This document shows, in pieces, positions 6,078 through 7,848 of a DNA stretch of 7,848 nucleotides. How positions within the stretch are numbered: position 1 is the first letter of the stretch; every line of letters begins with the position of its first letter. The notes under the pieces are model-generated. The model was not told the origin of the DNA. It made no database searches and saw nothing but the letters and a program-made list of their open reading frames with translations. Source of the DNA: Clostridiales bacterium (lineage in GTDB: Bacteria; Bacillota; Clostridia; Lachnospirales; WQUN01); assembly GCA_031289625.1 (NCBI GenBank), contig JAITPB010000195.1, forward strand, positions 1 to 7,848. Reading direction: 5' to 3'. A program made the position numbers and the translations under genes.

Positions 6078-7764
6078 GCGCCTGTATATTAAAAACGTGG
6101 CGCTGATAGAAGAAGCGGAGGCCGAGTTCCGCGCCGGGCTCAACATCTTGTCCGGCGAGACGGGCGCGGGAAAATCTGTTTTGATTGATTCGATTCATTT
6201 TTTGCTGGGAGAACGGCCCGGAAAAGATTTTTTGCGCGGCGGCGCGGATTCCGCTTTGGTGGAAGGATGCGTCCGCGTCACGGAGGAAAAAAACCGCGAA
6301 GCGATACGCGGCATGGGCATAGAAATCGCGGAAGACGATTTGCTGTTTGTTGCGCGGACACTGAACGAACAAGGCCGGTCGGTGTGCCGCGTCAATGGCC
6401 GCAGCCTTTCCATCGGAATGCTGCGCGAGATTTCCACGCTGCTGCTGGACGTTCACGGACAGCATGAGCATCAGTCGCTGCTCAACCCGTCGAAACATAT
6501 TGAACTGCTGGATCAATTCTGCGGCGGCAGCTTCGAAAAAGACAAACAAACGCTGGCGGAAACCTTGAAAGAATACCGGGAAATTCTCAAAAACATCAAG
6601 GCCATCGGCGGCAATGAAGAAGACCGGCTGGAAATCCTGCGGTATCAGATAGAGGAAATAGACAGCGCGCGCCTCACAGAAGACGAAGAAGACGTTTTGA
6701 ACCAGCGCCGGAATGTCCTGCGGGCCGCGGAAAAATTATCCCGGAACACGCGCGAGGCGCTGCGGTGGCTGCAAGGCGGCGAGCATGACGAAGGCGCGGT
6801 AGACGCGGCGGGACATGCTCTTCTCCTGCTGACGGAAATCGGCGCGATGGACAGTGACTGGGCGCGGATGGCGGAGCAGCTCACGCGGGCGCAGGAATCG
6901 CTGGAAGGCATCGTGGGAGAATTGCTGCGTTACGCGGAGCGGCTGGAGGAAGATCCCGCGGGGCTGGAAGAGATCGAAGTGCGGCTGGATTTGATTTACC
7001 GGCTGAAAAAAAAGTATGGCGGCGGCGTGCCAGACGTCATCCGGCATTACAACCGTCTCAAAGCGGAATGGGAACGCCTTCTGAATTCCGAGGAGAAGAT
7101 CGCCGCCTTAAACCGCGCAAAAAAAGATCTGGCCGCGCGCATGATCGGCTTGTGCAGCCGCATTTCCGGGCAGCGAAAAACCCTGGCCGCCGAAATTGAG
7201 CGGGAGATCGAAGCGGCGCTGCGGGAGCTGGGGATGAAAAACGTGCGGTTCGCCATTTCCGTAGAGCGCAAAAATGCGTTTAGCGCCAGCGGCTGCGACA
7301 AAGTGGAATTTCTCATTTCCCCGAACCTGGGCGAGCCGCTGAAACCGCTGGCCAAAATCGCGTCCGGCGGCGAAATGTCGCGGGTGATGCTGGCTTTGAA
7401 AACCGTCATGGCGGATGCGGACACGATAGAGACGTTTATCTTCGACGAAATTGACGCGGGCGTCAGTGGCCGCACGGCACAGCAGGTTGCGGAAAAGCTG
7501 GCCTTTCTCGCGCAAAAGCGTCAGATCCTTTGCATTACGCATTTGCCGCAAATCGCCGCTATGGCGGACAGCCATTATTTAATCGAAAAACAATCTGACG
7601 GCAGCCGGACGGCCGCCAAAGTTTATGAATTGGATCGCGCACAGATGATTTCCGAATTGGCGCGTTTGATCGGCGGTGCGCAAATCACCGAAGCCACTTG
7701 GAAAGCCGCCGCTGAAATGAAAGAACTGGCGAAGCCGATTTCACTAGTGTCTTGTAAAGCTTAA
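6070..7764 (+). CDS. recN: DNA repair protein RecN (SMC-like ATPase)
   Basis: Encodes 564 residues, about the family length. RecN is an SMC-related ATPase recruited early to double-strand breaks, where it promotes end tethering and RecA-dependent recombination. Walker A GETGAGKS (29-36) follows the typical start MIERLYIKNVALIEEAEAEF; DVHGQHEHQSLLNP (127-140) is a RecN hallmark. Residues about 155-385 form a glutamate/arginine-rich coiled coil. The C-terminal ATPase half has the ABC signature ASGGEMSR (431-438), Walker B TFIFDEID (455-462, with E460) and the switch histidine in ITHLPQIAAMAD (H491). AAGGA (6057-6061), 8 bases upstream, supports the ATG at 6070. Oddity: the final residues, about ISLVSCKA, use codons (TCA, CTA, TCT, TGT, GCT) that are uncommon in the rest of the gene, and AT-rich DNA follows directly, so the native C-terminus may have been replaced. 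All catalytic parts are intact. Confidence 0.97.
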   Translation: MIERLYIKNVALIEEAEAEFRAGLNILSGETGAGKSVLIDSIHFLLGERPGKDFLRGGADSALVEGCVRVTEEKNREAIRGMGIEIAEDDLLFVARTLNEQGRSVCRVNGRSLSIGMLREISTLLLDVHGQHEHQSLLNPSKHIELLDQFCGGSFEKDKQTLAETLKEYREILKNIKAIGGNEEDRLEILRYQIEEIDSARLTEDEEDVLNQRRNVLRAAEKLSRNTREALRWLQGGEHDEGAVDAAGHALLLLTEIGAMDSDWARMAEQLTRAQESLEGIVGELLRYAERLEEDPAGLEEIEVRLDLIYRLKKKYGGGVPDVIRHYNRLKAEWERLLNSEEKIAALNRAKKDLAARMIGLCSRISGQRKTLAAEIEREIEAALRELGMKNVRFAISVERKNAFSASGCDKVEFLISPNLGEPLKPLAKIASGGEMSRVMLALKTVMADADTIETFIFDEIDAGVSGRTAQQVAEKLAFLAQKRQILCITHLPQIAAMADSHYLIEKQSDGSRTAAKVYELDRAQMISELARLIGGAQITEATWKAAAEMKELAKPISLVSCKA

Positions 7765-7848
7765 AACTGTATCAAAAATATGACTACAAAAGACTTAGGC
7801 ATTTGGAAAAAAATAATAGACCAGCGTTAAACAGACCAGCCGCATTAT
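7765..7848 (+). other. AT-rich region after recN, no recognised gene
   Basis: The last 84 bases are clearly AT-richer than everything before. A 16-codon frame at 7780-7830 (MTTKDLGIWKKIIDQR) has an ATG but no Shine-Dalgarno sequence and no family I recognise, so I do not call it a gene. On the - strand, short open frames enter from the window edge and stop inside (for example at 7795-7797); one could be the end of a convergent gene, but nothing is recognisable. There is no hairpin plus T-run on the + strand, so no recN terminator is visible in the window. Confidence 0.5.
7818..7840 (+). repeat. 8-base direct repeat near the window end
   Basis: AGACCAGC occurs at 7818-7825 and 7833-7840, a 15-base period. 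It may be the beginning of a longer repeat cut by the window edge, or chance. Confidence 0.4.

Noticed and set aside
7780..7830. 16-codon open frame after recN
   Set aside because: It is too short, has no ribosome binding site and no recognisable family.

Overview
The window is an ordinary-looking housekeeping segment from a bacterium, most likely a member of the Bacillota (Clostridia or Negativicutes type). The main reason is gene order: nusB - xseA - xseB - (DUF212) - dxs - tlyA - nadK - argR - recN, all on the + strand. This order is characteristic of clostridial-type genomes, where ispA is often present between xseB and dxs. Base composition looks moderately GC-rich by eye (not counted), with many GCG/GCC/GGC codons. 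No species can be named from the sequence alone.

Layout. Positions 2-118 hold the last 38 codons of nusB. xseA (111-1334) and xseB (1309-1539) encode the two subunits of exonuclease VII and overlap each other. A gap of about 105 bases follows (1540-1644). It is AT-richer than its surroundings and carries a short direct repeat, and no ispA is present there. A small membrane protein of the DUF212/YuiD (divergent PAP2) family runs from a GTG at 1645 to 2103. dxs (2137-4002) is complete. tlyA (3999-4757), nadK (4754-5635), argR (5610-6077) and recN (6070-7764) then follow with overlapping ends throughout. The last 84 bases (7765-7848) lie outside recN, are clearly AT-richer, and contain no recognisable gene.

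How the genes fit together. The set is probably one or two co-transcribed units with translational coupling: overlaps are 8, 26, 4, 4, 26 and 8 bases wherever genes touch. Functions are mixed: transcription antitermination (NusB), DNA repair (ExoVII, RecN), isoprenoid precursor synthesis (Dxs, perhaps with a DUF212 phosphatase), rRNA methylation (TlyA), NADP supply (NadK) and arginine regulation (ArgR). NadK and Dxs are loosely linked, because the DXP pathway enzyme after Dxs uses NADPH.

I found no convincing undescribed system. The points most worth a second look are: the abrupt change in codon use and base composition at the 3' end of recN (possible junction with a mobile element or rearrangement); a tandem 15-base duplication at the tlyA end that folds over the nadK ribosome binding site; and the gap where ispA is usually found.
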